From Takakia lepidozioides (taxonomy: Eukaryota > Streptophyta > Takakiopsida > Takakiales > Takakiaceae): a DNA stretch of 64,000 bases. Under the pieces are notes generated by a model that made no database searches, was not told the DNA's origin, and saw nothing but the letters and a program-made list of their open reading frames with translations. The number at the start of each line of letters is the position of its first letter. Position 1 is the first letter of the stretch. The DNA is taken from the NCBI GenBank assembly GCA_030704615.1, contig CM060731.1:91246756-91310755 (forward strand). The letters are read 5' to 3'. The position numbers and the translations under genes were made by a program. Shown here piece after piece: positions 39,976 through 51,715 of the stretch.

Positions 39976-41736
39976 ATGGGGTCGGGCAAGCCGAAGCGAA
40001 AGCGGAACGGCCCAAAAGATGATGATCCCGGTGAGCCCGATGGGGGCGACGTGTCACCGAGGCGGCCGTTTGAGGAAGCGATGAATGTTTCCGAAAACGA
40101 GGCCGCTCAGGAGCGGGAGGAATCCGAGGAGTCGGAGCCCGAGGAATCCTTGAGAGCTCCGACAAACCAAGAGATGCCTCCCATGCCGGCAGCCTTTTGG
40201 GAAGGGTTGTTGGCGCAGTTTGGCGGGACGTTGAAAGACGTGTTGAAGGCGGCTAATGCCACTTCCACTAAGGCAAAGTTTAAGGTGAAGCCTAAGGAAC
40301 CCGGCACCTTCGAGGGCGTTCGAAACCGGAAGGCACTCAACACCTGGCTCCTGGAGCTAGAGCAGTACTTCCGGGCGGCCAAGTTGAGTGACGAGGATCG
40401 GGTGGAAGTGGCTCCCACCTATTTGAGGGGCTATGCTCAACAATGGTGGCAGAAACGCCTTCACGACCGAGGCCCAAGCCCGGAAACCTTGAACTGGAGT
40501 GGGTTCAAGGAATTGATGAAGAGACAGTTTGTGCCCCTCAACGCGTCCTGGCTTGCCCGGGACAAGATGAGGAATTTGAAGCAAACAGATGACATTCGGG
40601 GGTATGTCCAGGCTTTCAATGTGCTGTTGCTCGAAGTCGCGGACATGGCAGAACCAGAAATGGTCTTCAACTTTGTGGCGGGACTGGCCCCATGGGCCAG
40701 GCGGAAGTTGGAGGAGAAGCCACCCAAGACTTTGAACGAGGCAATTGAGAGGGCTGAATGTTTCTCGGATGTCCCTAGGGGTGAAAGACAAGGCCGTACG
40801 GAGCTGAACCACAAGAAGACCCGGCGGGAAGGTGACTCCTTCCGACCGGAAAAGAAGTGGGATAGGCCACGCGGCGATAATGGCACGTGGAAATCGAAGG
40901 GAGGGCCTTCACACGTCAAGGCGGCACCCGGTGCTCCGAAAGGAAAAGCGGGTGGAGCGGCTTATGGCGGACAGAAGGCGACCTTTGATGGAGTGTGTTT
41001 CAATTGCGGGGAGCCCGGGCACATGGCCAAGAAGTGCACGAAGCCCCGGCAATTGAACATGACTCGGGCGACCACGGAGCTGTCGGAAGATACCATCAGT
41101 CGCTTGGTGGAAGCGGTGGTCGCCAGGACTTGCAAGGTAGGCAACTATTCTTGTGAGTTGTATCAGGAAACTGGCGCCCTGCGAAAAGGGAGTCAGTTAT
41201 TGTTCGTGGATGGGATAATATCCGGAACTAACGTGTCGTTGTTGGTGGACACAGGAGCGTCGCACTCCTTCATGACGCCGGTGGCGGCGCGAAAGTTGGG
41301 ACTCCCGACAAGTGACGTGGGGGCCTCTATTGAGGTGCGCTCTGCCAAAGGAGAACCTCAGTTGGCGACAAGGTTGGCGTTTGATGTTCCTCTTCAACTG
41401 GGGAGTTGGGAGGGACGTGAGAACTTCACTATCTGCGAGATCGATGGAGTGGATCTCATTTTAGGGATGACCTTTTTGAGCAAATCCGGAGCGGTCATAG
41501 ATGGCCGCAAGAGAGTAGTCACGCTGCCATGTGGGAATGGTGGCGAGGTTTTACGAGTGTCGGAAACGCCCAAATCCGTGGGAGGGCGAATAAACCTTCT
41601 ATCAGCAAAGGAGTGGGCCGTGGAGGAGGCACACGAGTCCCAGTTTTTGCTTTACATTAGAGAAGTGAAGGAGAAGGCGATGGGGAGCCGAGCCCAGATT
41701 GGATCAAGGGGATTTTGGAGAAATACCAGGATGTGA
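39976..41736 (+). CDS. gag-pr: Chromovirus Gag-protease
   Basis: The frame is open from 39922; the likely start is ATGGGGTCGGGC at 39976. The N-terminus is basic then acidic. The capsid domain (residues about 95-270) contains [20 protein letters not shown] and [12 protein letters not shown]. One zinc knuckle, [14 protein letters not shown], is followed by an aspartic protease with [13 protein letters not shown] and GMTFLS. The frame ends at 41736, where RT continues in another frame, through either programmed frameshifting or a mutation. Confidence 0.92.
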   Translation: MGSGKPKRKRNGPKDDDPGEPDGGDVSPRRPFEEAMNVSENEAAQEREESEESEPEESLRAPTNQEMPPMPAAFWEGLLAQFGGTLKDVLKAANATSTKAKFKVKPKEPGTFEGVRNRKALNTWLLELEQYFRAAKLSDEDRVEVAPTYLRGYAQQWWQKRLHDRGPSPETLNWSGFKELMKRQFVPLNASWLARDKMRNLKQTDDIRGYVQAFNVLLLEVADMAEPEMVFNFVAGLAPWARRKLEEKPPKTLNEAIERAECFSDVPRGERQGRTELNHKKTRREGDSFRPEKKWDRPRGDNGTWKSKGGPSHVKAAPGAPKGKAGGAAYGGQKATFDGVCFNCGEPGHMAKKCTKPRQLNMTRATTELSEDTISRLVEAVVARTCKVGNYSCELYQETGALRKGSQLLFVDGIISGTNVSLLVDTGASHSFMTPVAARKLGLPTSDVGASIEVRSAKGEPQLATRLAFDVPLQLGSWEGRENFTICEIDGVDLILGMTFLSKSGAVIDGRKRVVTLPCGNGGEVLRVSETPKSVGGRINLLSAKEWAVEEAHESQFLLYIREVKEKAMGSRAQIGSRGFWRNTRM

Positions 41737-42171
41737 TGCCGGAGGATTTACCAAGCGGCTTGCCACCGCGAAGAGGAGTTGACCACAAGATTGAGGTGAT
41801 ACCGGGATCGGGACCGCCTGCCAAGGCGCCCTACCGGTTGAGCCACAGAGAGTTGGTCGAGCTGAAGACTCAGCTCAAGGATCTAATGTCAAAGGGGTAC
41901 ATCCGGCCGAGTAAGTCACCTTACGGAGCCCCGGTGCTATTTGCAGACAAGAAGGATGGGACGCTGCGGATGTGTGTCGATTACAGGGCTCTGAATAAGG
42001 TGACTATCAAAAACCGGTACCCTTTGCCAAGGATCGACGACCTCTTCGATCGGTTGGCAGGAGCAAGTATTTCAGCCGGATCGACTTGCGCTCCGGCTAT
42101 CACCAAATTCGGGTGGCGAAGGAGATGAGGAGAAGACCGCGTGCAGGACAAGGTATGGTTCATATGAGTTC
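41715..42171 (+). pseudogene. Chromovirus RT N-terminal part with two frameshifts
   Basis: Holds [31 protein letters not shown] and [19 protein letters not shown]. Near 42069 the frame is lost just before a block like [15 protein letters not shown], and near 42123 it shifts again before [13 protein letters not shown]. Each is a one-base change, so Pol cannot be made as one chain from this copy. Confidence 0.85.
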
Positions 42172-44535
42172 TTGGTGATGCCTTTTGGGCTCACCAATGC
42201 ACCAGCGACATTTAGCACGCTGATGAACAGCCTTTTCCAGGAGTGGTTGGATGACTTTGTGATCGTGTACATCGACGACATCTTGGTGTACTCAAAAACA
42301 AAGGAGGAGCACCTGGAGCACCTCAAAAGGGTGTTCCAAAAATTGCGAGAAGGGAAGCTGTATGCCAAAGCTTCAAAGTGCGAATTCGGGGTCACAAAAG
42401 TGGAGTTCTTGGGGCATGTGATTACACAGGATGGGATCAAAATGGATGACAGAAAGGTGAGGGCGATCTTGGACTGGGAGCCTCCGACTTCGGTCCCGGG
42501 AGTGCGATCCTTCCTAGGACTCGCCTCCTATTACCGGAAGTATGTGAGAAATTTCGCCAAGATCGCGGGGCCGCTGTCGGACCTTCTGTGTAAATCCAAA
42601 GTCTGGGTATGGAACACATTTTGTGGCCAAGCTTTTGCTGAATTGAAGCAGCGGATGACGGAAGCTCCAGTCTTGAAAATCCCGGAGTTCGATCGTCCGT
42701 TTGAGATTCATACAGATGCATCGGACTTCGCAATTGGGGGTGTACTTATGCAAGATGGACGTCCAGTGGCTTACGAAAGTAAGAAACTGAATGAAGTGGA
42801 GCGACGGTGGCCGACGCACGAAAAAGAGATGAAGGCGGTGGTGCATTGCCTTGAACTCTGGCGCCACTATGTTGGTTCCAACCCAGTGAAGGTGTTCACG
42901 GACAATGTCACGGTGAAGTATTTTGCCACGCAGCCCAAGTTGTCCCCAAAACAACTTAGGTGGCAAGATACTTTGGCAGTGTTCGACGTGGATATCCAGT
43001 ACAAACCGGGACGGGACAATGTGGTGGCCGATGCTTTAAGTAGAAAGCAGCAGCTCTTGTTGGTGTACAAGGGCGAGACGGCGCTCCAAAGGAAGATCCG
43101 GAAGGCTTGCCGGAAGGATGAGCTGGCAAAGTGCGTGATGCAGGACTTGAGAATGGGGGTTAAATCGCAGTTCCACTTGCAAAACGGACTGCTCCGGTAT
43201 AAGCAAAAACGTCTCTATGTGCCAAAGGGAGGGATCAGGGATAGTCTCTTGAGAGAATGCCATGATAGCCCGCTTGCGGGCCACGGTGGAGCCAAGCGCA
43301 CTGCGGCACTCTTGAAGAAAGAATATTTCTGGCCCAAACTGAGGGAGGAGGCAGAGGAGTATGTCAAGACATGCACCACATGCCAACAAAACCGGAGCGA
43401 GTACAAAAAGCAAGCGGGGCTGTTACAACCCTTGCCGATTCCAGAGGGGACTTGGGAAAGCGTCTCGATGGATTTCATGACTGCTATGCCGTTGTCAAAA
43501 GGATTCGATGCAATCATGGTGGTGGTAGATAGGTTCAGTAAAATGGCCCATTTCATCCCCACCAAGGAGACGGCAACGGCGCAGGAGACAGGGCGACTTT
43601 ACTTCGCCCACGTCTTAAAGCATCATGGAGTCCCGAAGGATATTGTCTCGGACCGCGATCCAAAGTTTACGAGTAAATTCTGGAGAGCACTTTGGAAGAA
43701 GATGGGGACGAGGCTGAAGATGAGCACCGCCTTCCGACCTACGACGGACGGCCAAACGGAAAGAGTGAATTCCGTAGTGAAGCAATTCTTGCGGAATTAC
43801 GTGTCGGCAGACCAATCAGACTGGATGGAACACTTAGACGCGGCAGAGTTCTGTTATAATAACACAGAACACTCCGCGACGGGAGTTTCCCCTTTTGTGT
43901 TGGTCTATGGAAAAGCACCTCTGGTGCCGACAAGTTGGGCCGCCCAGGACGTTGAGGAACCGGCAGTAGCGGCGGTACTGGAAGAACGCGAGCGTTTGTT
44001 GAAGCTCGCAAAGTACAACATTGCCAAAGCTAGGAAACGGTATGAAAGGCAGGCGAATCGGAAGCGGAGGGAAGTGAAGTTTGAGGCAGGCACAGAGGTC
44101 TGGTTGAACATCAAGAATTTTCGACTACCTCCGGAAGTGAGTCCGAAGTTCGTACCTCCGTATGCGGGTCCCTTTCGCATTCGGAGGGTTATGAATGAGG
44201 ATGTGTATGAATTGGAGCTGCCGGCAAACAGCAAGGTGCACCCAGTATTCCATGTCTCCCTTTTGAAGCCTTACTTCAAAGATGAAGCACGTCCGAATCG
44301 GCAGCAAGTGTTGCGTCCGCCACCTATGCTGTTGGATCATGAAAATGAACCTGAGTACGAGGTGGAGGCAATACTTAAGTCGAGGAGGTTCAAGAACCGA
44401 GAAACAGAGTATCTCGTCAAATGGAAGGGCTATCATCTTGTGGAGGCATCTTGGGTGCGTGCCTCAGAAATGGGAAACGCATCCGAGGCAGTTGCAGCGT
44501 TCGAAGGGCGACCTCAAAAGCGGAAGAAACGTTGA
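42172..44535 (+). CDS. pol: Chromovirus Pol: RT, RNase H, integrase, chromodomain
   Basis: 787 codons without a stop. RT has [12 protein letters not shown] and the catalytic YIDDILVYS. RNase H begins at [15 protein letters not shown]. Integrase has the zinc region ([17 protein letters not shown]) and DDE residues in [18 protein letters not shown] and [27 protein letters not shown] domain follows. The C-terminal chromodomain (about residues 725-775) has [19 protein letters not shown] and ASWVRASEM, with the aromatic residues that bind methylated histone tails. That domain is the mark of chromoviruses and guides integration. Confidence 0.95.
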   Translation: MVMPFGLTNAPATFSTLMNSLFQEWLDDFVIVYIDDILVYSKTKEEHLEHLKRVFQKLREGKLYAKASKCEFGVTKVEFLGHVITQDGIKMDDRKVRAILDWEPPTSVPGVRSFLGLASYYRKYVRNFAKIAGPLSDLLCKSKVWVWNTFCGQAFAELKQRMTEAPVLKIPEFDRPFEIHTDASDFAIGGVLMQDGRPVAYESKKLNEVERRWPTHEKEMKAVVHCLELWRHYVGSNPVKVFTDNVTVKYFATQPKLSPKQLRWQDTLAVFDVDIQYKPGRDNVVADALSRKQQLLLVYKGETALQRKIRKACRKDELAKCVMQDLRMGVKSQFHLQNGLLRYKQKRLYVPKGGIRDSLLRECHDSPLAGHGGAKRTAALLKKEYFWPKLREEAEEYVKTCTTCQQNRSEYKKQAGLLQPLPIPEGTWESVSMDFMTAMPLSKGFDAIMVVVDRFSKMAHFIPTKETATAQETGRLYFAHVLKHHGVPKDIVSDRDPKFTSKFWRALWKKMGTRLKMSTAFRPTTDGQTERVNSVVKQFLRNYVSADQSDWMEHLDAAEFCYNNTEHSATGVSPFVLVYGKAPLVPTSWAAQDVEEPAVAAVLEERERLLKLAKYNIAKARKRYERQANRKRREVKFEAGTEVWLNIKNFRLPPEVSPKFVPPYAGPFRIRRVMNEDVYELELPANSKVHPVFHVSLLKPYFKDEARPNRQQVLRPPPMLLDHENEPEYEVEAILKSRRFKNRETEYLVKWKGYHLVEASWVRASEMGNASEAVAAFEGRPQKRKKR

Positions 44536-45440
44536 TGGGGACATCAACCTTGGAGCGTGGGGGAGGAAATGCATGCTTAGCCCGGTTTAGCTAGCTCAGG
44601 AATCCGATTGCAAAAACTTGTATTGTACAAACATTTGTTATAAAGGAAATGGGTTCCAAATATTATGCGTCCTATTGTGTTTGGAATGGTGATGCATGGT
44701 GTGTTTGGCTAGTGTGTAGAATGCATGCTAGCTTACAAAAGTGGGAGAGGTAAATTGGGTAATCGTGTGTTTGCGCAGTGCCGAAATCGGGTGACTCCCA
44801 TCCCAGGGGCAAGGAAACTTGCGCCTTCTTTGGGAGTTCACGTGCTAGTGCGCACCTGGCGCGTGCGCGTACTATAACTGCGCTACCGAGGGGGTTGCCT
44901 TGTAGTGCGGGCTAACGCGGAAGCTACGTGCTTCCGTTCACGTACTATAATCGTGTAACCTCGGGACGAAGTCGTAGTGCGGCTTCGACGTGTTCCCGTA
45001 CCTCAGGCCAGCATTCCAAGGCGGACCCAATTGTAGTGATTGGGGCGCACGGTTGGTTCAAGGTTACCTTCCTAGTCAAAGAGGGTTCCAGGTGAACCCT
45101 TGCTCAAGGTGATGCCAAAAGCGGCATCATGAGCGATCGCAAGCAATGTTGTTGCAGTAAGGCGATTCGATCCTCGGGGAGGATCGTTCCTTGGCCTTGA
45201 AGTAGGCCAAGAAGAGTGCACTGAGAGGAGCTGGAGAGGCTCCACCCTTGGCCGGGACTTGGAGGAAGTCGGCCGAACTAGCTAGTGGAGAGTAGAGTCA
45301 AGTGTGGGGTTTGGTTCTTTGCCATGGGACGCCATGGTACAGAAACAAACTCCTTGATGTGGGACGCCACAACTTGGATGTTCGTTTCTACAAAATGGAC
45401 AAGTCGATGAGGACATCGACTCCCTGTTGGTAGGGGTGTG
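44536..45440 (+). other. Chromovirus 3' untranslated region
   Basis: About 900 bp between the pol stop and the right LTR without a supported ORF. It holds several CGCGTGCGCG-type words around 44860. The polypurine tract before the LTR is short and impure (GGTAGGGGTGTG). Confidence 0.6.
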
Positions 45441-46189
45441 TGTCGCGGCCCTTTGCCTTGAGGGCAGGGGGTCGGGACACATCAGGGGCTGCCCCTGTGG
45501 TGGGGGCAGCGGCAGCGATAGGTATGGGGGGCTGAGGCACCCTTGAGTGCCCAAGGCACTCAGGGAAGCGGAGGCGCTCACTAGGTGAAGCCCCGCACAC
45601 CGGGTTGCGGTGGGGGTGGCTCCACAAGCGGTGGGGTTGGCTCCACAAGGGGTGGTGGTAGCTTAGTGGGACTTAGTGGGGGTGGCATAGGACTCACCAT
45701 GGGGGCGGAGACCTCGTGGTGGGAGTCGTGGGGAGTCTTGGGACTCATCACGGTCCATAGGGGCCGTGGTGAGCGGGCCAAGACTCACCGCGACTCACCA
45801 CCGGGAGTCGAGGGTTTTCGTGGTGGTTCGCCATAAAATGGCATGGCTGGTTGTGGAACCCCCGCGGACAGCTACAGAAGTATATATAGGGAGTAGTAAC
45901 CCCGAGAACGGTGCAAGCCCGTTGGTGACCAAAAACTAGTGAGTAAGCGAGCGAGCCGGAAAGCGACCAAAGAGTGGGGAGCTGTTCCGGACTGCCATCT
46001 ACCAAAGGGAATTCTCCTAGTCCCAAAGAGGTGGAGGGTTTAGAAGGAAGCGAAGGGGGGGACCGTTATGTCCCGGTGAGCAGCCGAAGCTCCAAGTTGG
46101 CCCGGGCGGCCAGGTTGGGAGTCAGGCGCGCGCATCAAAGCGAGTAACTAGGACTTGAAGGGGAGCTTACCGGAGTGAGGTGCGCGACA
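45441..46189 (+). repeat. Right LTR of element 4
   Basis: 749 bp. Compared with the left LTR it has three one-base length changes in G or A runs and two substitutions near the 3' end (TATGACTTG/TAGGACTTG, CCGAAG/CCGGAG). GAAGC follows. Confidence 0.96.
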
Positions 46190-47496
46190 GAAGCCATCCA
46201 TGAATGAGTACATCTCATGGCCTGCCACAGTGTCCAATACTGCTTCTGTGAATGGCAAAGGGAAAGGATCTTTCTTCGTACAAGCATTCAGCTTCTTGTA
46301 GTTCACACAAACTCTTAGTTTACCATTCTTCTTGGGAACTATCACAATGGGTGACAACCAAGTTGTATACTCTATTGGGTATATAAACTTAGCCTCAGCC
46401 AACTTCTTGATCTCTTCTCCAACCTTCTGTGTGTAGTTGGGATTCATTCTGTACCTTGCCTGCTTGATTGGTACTGACCCTGGTTCCAGTTCAATCTTAT
46501 GCTGACAGATTTCAGGTGGTATCCCTTTTAGATCCTCATAGCTCCAAGCAAATACATCTCTGTATTAGATGAACAAACTCTTAGCTTCTTCAAAGAATTC
46601 TGGCTCCAAATCAGCTCCTACCTTCACCATCCTCGGTTCCTCTTTAGTTCCCACATTCACTTCCCTCACCTGCTCATCAGCTGTGATTGTCCAACCAGTC
46701 ACCACTTCATCCTGTAAACTCACAGTGGCTGGTTCCTCTAGGATTTCCATTTCTCCTTCTCTTTCTTCATAGAAATGTGATGGGTAACTGTTGGTTTCCT
46801 CTTCAATTGGTGTTGCTGACACTACACCACAGCAGATACCTCTTAAACAACTTAGGCCTTCCAGCCGCATCTCTGCAACCTGCTCCCACTCTGGGTGTGC
46901 CGCAAACAGGGTAGCTTCCTGCTCCTCATCCAGTCCTCCTCTCCAATCATACTCTCGACCCCTCGAGGTCTTCTTGTAGCAGGTAATCTACTAGATTTCT
47001 TTGTGGTAATTTGTATCTCGTGCATCCCATTATGCACGGTTAGTACCTGAGAATTCCAGTCATGGAATACCCTGGCCTGTTTCAGCCACGGACGTCCCAA
47101 TAATAAGGAGTAAGCCTCCATGACTTCATCCATCTTCAACACAGTTACTGTGATCATAAAGATCATCTTCTGTATCTGTATCTTAACTCCTCTTATTAAT
47201 CCCAATGGTTGTACACTTCTTTGATCTGCCATTGTTACTGTAAATGGGGCTGGTTTCATGTTACTTAGACCAAGCTTCTTCCTTAATTGGTCTGTCATGA
47301 TATTTACTCCAGAGCCTCCATCTATCAGTACATCAGTTAGTTCTGTGCTTCCAATTCTCAATTGGATTACTGGCATAGAATCATCAAAGTTCATGACTGT
47401 TTCTCGCCCTTCTGGCTTCACATTATAACTGGTCACCTTGTTGTTCAGGTCTGTGTTTCCTGTCTCCTGGGCAATTCGATTGATTGCTTGATACAA
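46190..47496 (-). pseudogene. Element 3 protease and RT N-terminal part
   Basis: The minus strand reads protease (DVLIDGGSGVNIM, LLLGRPWLKQ), the linker, then RT blocks (PIVIVPKKNGKLRVCVNYKK, TVAGHEMYSFMDGF) up to the chromovirus border. An in-frame stop replaces Lys in LFIKYRDVF near 46565. A frameshift lies near 46960. Confidence 0.9.
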
Positions 47497-48262
47497 CCTG
47501 TGTCATGACAGAAAAGATGAAGAAGTCATTAGGATTGGGGCACATGGAACCTGCTCCATTCACGGTACGAATGGCTGATCAACGAAAAGTGCAGCCATTG
47601 GGGATCATCAGACGACTTGCAATGGAAGTAGCAGGACTGGTATACGAAATATCAGTAACCATTCTCAGAATGGAGGATGTGGCAGAGGGATATTCACTAC
47701 TACTTGGCCGACCATGGTTAACACAAGCCCAATTACACCACGATTGGGGAAGTCAGACTCTCACAATCAAACAAGTCACCATCACGACAAAGCAACGAGG
47801 TACCATTCCACGAGAGAAACGACCTTGCATAGTGGAAAATATGATTGGTCCAGTGGACTGTTGGATGAAGAAGAAGCCACAGTATACGTAGCACATCCAC
47901 AATTGGAACCTATTGGACAACTAGTGGTCATGCATACCACAACAGTAGGATGTCACATGGTGAACACCCAAGGAGAACCAAATACTTCGAGAACTTAAGA
48001 TCCAGAGGAAGAAGCGATGGACACACCTCAACACCCGGCCCGGTTCTATCAAGAAAGGGAAGAAGACATTCAAATCAGTGAAGTACCTGCCACAATTGCA
48101 ACCATCGGACAAGAGATTGTAGGATGGACAGTAACAGAAGAAACTCAATTGATTCAAGTGAATCTGGGAACAGTGGAAGAACCACAGATAATACGAGTAA
48201 GTGCAGGTCTTGAATAATCATTTCTACGAGAAGCCACTGCATTATTCACTGAATTTTTAACT
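47497..48262 (+). pseudogene. Plus-strand protease-linker fragment of a related, diverged Ty3/gypsy family
   Basis: It reads KKSLGLGHMEPAPFTVRMAD, YSLLLGRPWLTQAQLHHDWG and ISEVPATIATIGQEIVGWTV. These are homologous to the protease and protease-RT linker of element 1 but clearly diverged and in the opposite orientation. It replaces the gag C-terminus and gag-pol junction of element 3. Small frameshifts lie near 47880. Confidence 0.85.
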
Positions 48263-48674
48263 GCAATGGTGTTGGAGAGTCTGAACTCTCCGTTGGCTCT
48301 GCCACATCCTCTCCTCCTTCTTCACCTTCCGCTTCAGAAATTGGAGTTCCTGCTTTTGGTGTTCCATGCCAACTCTTATCAAAGATTTCTGTCAAATCTT
48401 TTATCCAGGGATGTACCTCAGATCTTTCACCTCGTGATTGATCTTCTTCCCGTACCAATTCCCTTAATCTTTCTTGCAAAGAAAAAGAAGGAGTGGCATC
48501 CAACTCTAGTTTTTCCGGTATGGGTGATGTACTCTCTGATCTTAATGGTGTGAGAGGTCCAGATGATTCCCCTATGTCTATTCCTCTCTCCCAAAGATAT
48601 GGATAATTAGCTTTCAGATAGCTTTCTCTTTTTGCTGAATATCTCTGGCGTCTAGCTTCTCTTTCATCACTCAT
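48263..48674 (-). pseudogene. Element 3 gag N-terminal part
   Basis: Starts MSDEREARRQRYSAKRESYL, as in elements 1 and 2, and breaks off after ESSDSPTPLQ at the inverted patch. Capsid and zinc knuckles are lost. Confidence 0.88.
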
Positions 48675-48695
48675 GTCCCATGTCTTTCATTTCTT

Positions 48696-49391
48696 TTAAT
48701 GTGGCAATAACCAAAACTCTCTTCTGTAATATCTCTCGTATATGCCTGGGTTTCTTTCAAGCTTCAATGCACCCTTGGCTATACTTGAAGTCTCCGTTAC
48801 CATACAACCATATGGCAAACAAGTCTGGAAAGCTGTTCTTGGTGTGAGTTTGATCCACAAAATATCCTTTGGAATCCAATTCTTTACCAGTACAAGCTCT
48901 TCATGCATATGAGTATAAATATTCACCTTCCTTTCCTCCCAGCCTTCAAACTCTACTCGCTTAATGGATAGCAATGCTATCACATAAACCAATGTTGGTA
49001 ACCAACGTGCTCTTCCTCTACAGGCCACCTGATAAATCTTTATCACTCCTTTCTCCAGACCCCACTCAGGATCAGCATCATGCACTCTCTTAAGAATGTT
49101 TTCTTTACAACCGTCTGGCAATTCCAAGAACCTCTGAAAGAATCGTTTGGACAATCTTTCCTTCTCAGTTTCACAAGGAATTTGATTCACATCAAATTCT
49201 TTAATTCTCCAACCACCATGATCCCACCAGATGCCTGTCACATCTGGTTGTTCATGACCCGGTTCCCCAGTATGGTCGCCAAATGTCGCGCGACTTTTAC
49301 TCAACCATCCCTTCGCTATCTGAGGCGGAAACTCCAAGATAGAAGAGTTGGAAATCTCTAAGCACTCAGCCCGCTCAGAACAATCAGTCAT
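48696..49391 (-). CDS. Leader ORF (ORF0) of the Ty3/gypsy family, uninterrupted copy
   Basis: 231 codons open from inside the LTR through its end and the primer-binding site to 22 bp before gag. Because the frame crosses the LTR edge, the true start may be the first Met after it or no start may be used. The C-terminal 150 residues are almost identical in elements 1 and 2 (DILWIKLTPRTAFQTCLPYG). No family is recognised. It may be an extra retroelement protein or a chance frame retained by recent copying. Confidence 0.5.
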   Translation of the reverse strand: MTDCSERAECLEISNSSILEFPPQIAKGWLSKSRATFGDHTGEPGHEQPDVTGIWWDHGGWRIKEFDVNQIPCETEKERLSKRFFQRFLELPDGCKENILKRVHDADPEWGLEKGVIKIYQVACRGRARWLPTLVYVIALLSIKRVEFEGWEERKVNIYTHMHEELVLVKNWIPKDILWIKLTPRTAFQTCLPYGCMVTETSSIAKGALKLERNPGIYERYYRREFWLLPH

Positions 49392-50415
49392 GACCTACAG
49401 CTAGTGTATCATGGGGGTGTTTCCTATTTGTTTTCCTTCCCGCATTCATGTTAGCTAGTTACCTTACTGTTGGTAATTAAGTATCAGTTTGCTTCAGCAA
49501 TCTATCGGATTCCATCAACTCATCCATTCATTCCACAGCTTCACTCAGATCTCTCTACACAGTGTGAGTATGAAGTATGTATCAGATTAATATCTATCAA
49601 GTATCAGGCTGAAGCCATGGTGTCTCTAATCTGCTCTACATTACAACTCTACTGCTTGCATTCATTAAGCATCAACAGATTGTCCTCCTCCTACTCCGTG
49701 CTCTCCCTCTTCTGCTCAGAGATGCGCTCTCTGCCTCATTTCCCCCAGTGATGTCCAAAGTCCCCCCCAAGAAGTGCTCCCCCAGAATTGATCATTTTTC
49801 AGTCCTCGCTCCTGGCTTTATCTTCCTACCCGTTGTTCTAACCGTTTCCCTCACTAACCGTCATCCGTGAACTAACATGTTCCATTCACAGATGTTGTTC
49901 CCCACAGTCGTTCCCTGTCCTGCTATCCGTTCCCTATGGTTGTGACAACTGTGTCAAGCTGTGACTGGCTGTGTGAAACTGTGACCAGCTGTGACCGGCT
50001 GTGTCGGGCTGTGCGACTGTGTTGGGCTGTGTCGGGCTGTGTCGGGTTGTGACGGGCTGTGTTGACTATGACTGGCTGTGTTGGACTATGACGGGCTGTG
50101 TTGACTGTGACTGGCTGTGTTGGCTGTGTCGGGCTGTGTCGGCTGTGCGAAGCTGTGACGGGCTATGTTGGCTGTGTCTGGCTGTGTCGGATGTGTCGGA
50201 CTGTGACGGGCTGTATTGGCTGTGATGGGTTGTGTTGGACTGTGACAAGCTGTGTTGGCTGTGATGGGCTATGTCGGACTGTGACGGGCTGTGTAACCCC
50301 CCCTAAAGTGCGCTACTGTCACCCCTAAGGCTCCTGTTGGTCTGAGTCTGTGCAAAAATTAAGGGTACCCCACAGATCTCGTAAAAGTGCCTAAGTCCCA
50401 AGCAGCCTTCTAACA
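49284..50415 (-). repeat. 5' LTR of element 3
   Basis: On the minus strand it runs from TGTTAGAAGGCTGC (50415) to AGTCGCGCGACA (49284), about 1132 bp. It holds a diverged version of the family minisatellite at 49930-50300. It differs noticeably from the element 1 LTR, so it is an older subfamily. Confidence 0.92.
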
Positions 50416-50547
50416 CCCACTCATTGTGCGGTAAACCCTTAGCAGAGGAGTAGAAAGCAAATCACCTTTGTGATGGTCGGTAGCGACAATCCCTGTTTGG
50501 GACATTCCACTCAATCTCTACGCATATCTTCAACAATGAAATGTAAG

Positions 50548-50958
50548 TTAGATAAAACTTACTGGCGCCTTCTTAGGTTTTGAAATTGGATCCCCTTCTG
50601 CAGCTTTCCTCTTCCCTCTCACATCTGCTGGAATTTCTGTGTGCTCTAGGGTTTCTGGACCTTCTCCCGGTTCGGCGTTCCGCGTGCTTCCACCTCCTTC
50701 AGTGTCCCTACGAATCATCTCTGCCTCCACAGGCTGGCGCACTCTTATCGCCGACTGTGTCACAGCCGCTGCCTCAGTCTCCGTCTGCTCTTCTGAATCA
50801 GTCTCCGCGTTCACCTGCTGCCTTGGCCCTGTGTTCTCCAACAAATGACGCCTCGTCATTTGCTCTCTTGCTCTGCGTCTCTCTCTAAGGGAAGTAAAAT
50901 AAAGAGACTTTCTTCTCTTTCGTATTGTAGAAGGAACCCTCTCCAGCTTGACTACCAC
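50548..50958 (-). CDS. Charged ORF, possible first exon cut off by the LTR
   Basis: 136 codons starting MVVKLERVPSTIRKRRKSLY. It is basic at the N-terminus, then Glu/Arg-rich (ETLEHTEIPADVRGKRKAAE). Codons for KKAP are followed by GTAAGTTTTATC, a strong splice donor (about 50561). The would-be intron is truncated at 50415 by the element 3 LTR. No domain is recognised. It could be a host exon or part of a retroelement. Confidence 0.4.
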   Translation of the reverse strand: MVVKLERVPSTIRKRRKSLYFTSLRERRRAREQMTRRHLLENTGPRQQVNAETDSEEQTETEAAAVTQSAIRVRQPVEAEMIRRDTEGGGSTRNAEPGEGPETLEHTEIPADVRGKRKAAEGDPISKPKKAPVSFI

Positions 50959-50959
50959 T

Positions 50960-51715
50960 CTCTCTCTAAGCGCGAAAAGTAGAAAAACGCAGTGACTCTC
51001 GATTTCTTGCGGGATTGCCTGCGTTCTTGCGTGTCTCTAGAAGCATCGAATTCCCTCTCGCGTGACCGTTACACATAGTCGTTCCCTTATTAGTGCACAT
51101 GCCAGCAATTGGTGTACAACTGTTCGTATTCAGTTATGGATGTCTGACGTGTGTCGCCCAAAATAAACGGCGTGTTCTTTATTAGAACGGTTTCAATATT
51201 TAAAAATAACAGCGAATCCCAGAAATCTTGGCGCACAGTCTTACACAAATAAATGTAAATGAACGAGAGTTTGATGACAAATCTTGGAATATCATACACG
51301 GTCATCCTTGTTAGCCAAACCCCACATTCGTTTCACATTTGGAACTTTTCAGGTGCGCATGATCATTGGTAGTAGTATAAAGATACATTTACTTAATCTG
51401 CAATCCCATCCTCAGATCCTGTGGCATGCTTCCAGGAAGTTGGCTTTGTTATTGGGTTTATTGATGAGGTTCTGGTTAACGGTTTAACAGCTGCCGACAC
51501 TGCTCCTAGGGATACTCTGACCACTGGGCCCACAAGAAAAGTAATTAAAATGGACGGCTGCATATCTGGAAAGAATAACATAATATGCACAGTCGTTGTC
51601 TGACCTTCCGCCGCCATATTCTCTGCTCATTCTTCAACTGTGTTCTGGAGACATCAGTAAACCGATTTACACTAGATATGTGATAGCAAGGTACAAACGT
51701 ACGCGTGGAAGGAAG
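50960..51715. other. Upstream region of the plus-strand MULE transposase
   Basis: No supported gene. It contains TGACGTGTGTCGCCCAAAA (about 51132), shared inverted with 31990. No copy of the 3' terminal sequence (55620-55863) is visible here, so the 5' terminus is missing or lies left of the LTR. Confidence 0.45.

Larger units (their letters stand above)
39173..46189 (+). mobile_element. Ty3/gypsy chromovirus (element 4), 7017 bp, TSD GAAGC
   Basis: LTRs at 39173-39920 and 45441-46189 bound a tRNA-Met primer site, gag-protease, RT, RNase H, integrase and a chromodomain. GAAGC occurs at 39168-39172 and 46190-46194. It interrupts the RT of element 3 between MDGF and SGYNQVQ, and the two halves rejoin exactly when it is removed. 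The LTRs differ at only about five positions in 748, so the insertion is recent. Confidence 0.97.
38080..50415 (-). mobile_element. Minus-strand Ty3/gypsy element 3, 3'-truncated and interrupted
   Basis: Same family as element 1, reading right to left: LTR 50415-49284, leader ORF, gag N-terminus, then (after a foreign patch) protease and RT, then RNase H up to about 38080, where it stops. Integrase and 3' LTR are missing. A chromovirus (39173-46189) splits its RT. Internal stops and frameshifts make it dead. Confidence 0.9.
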
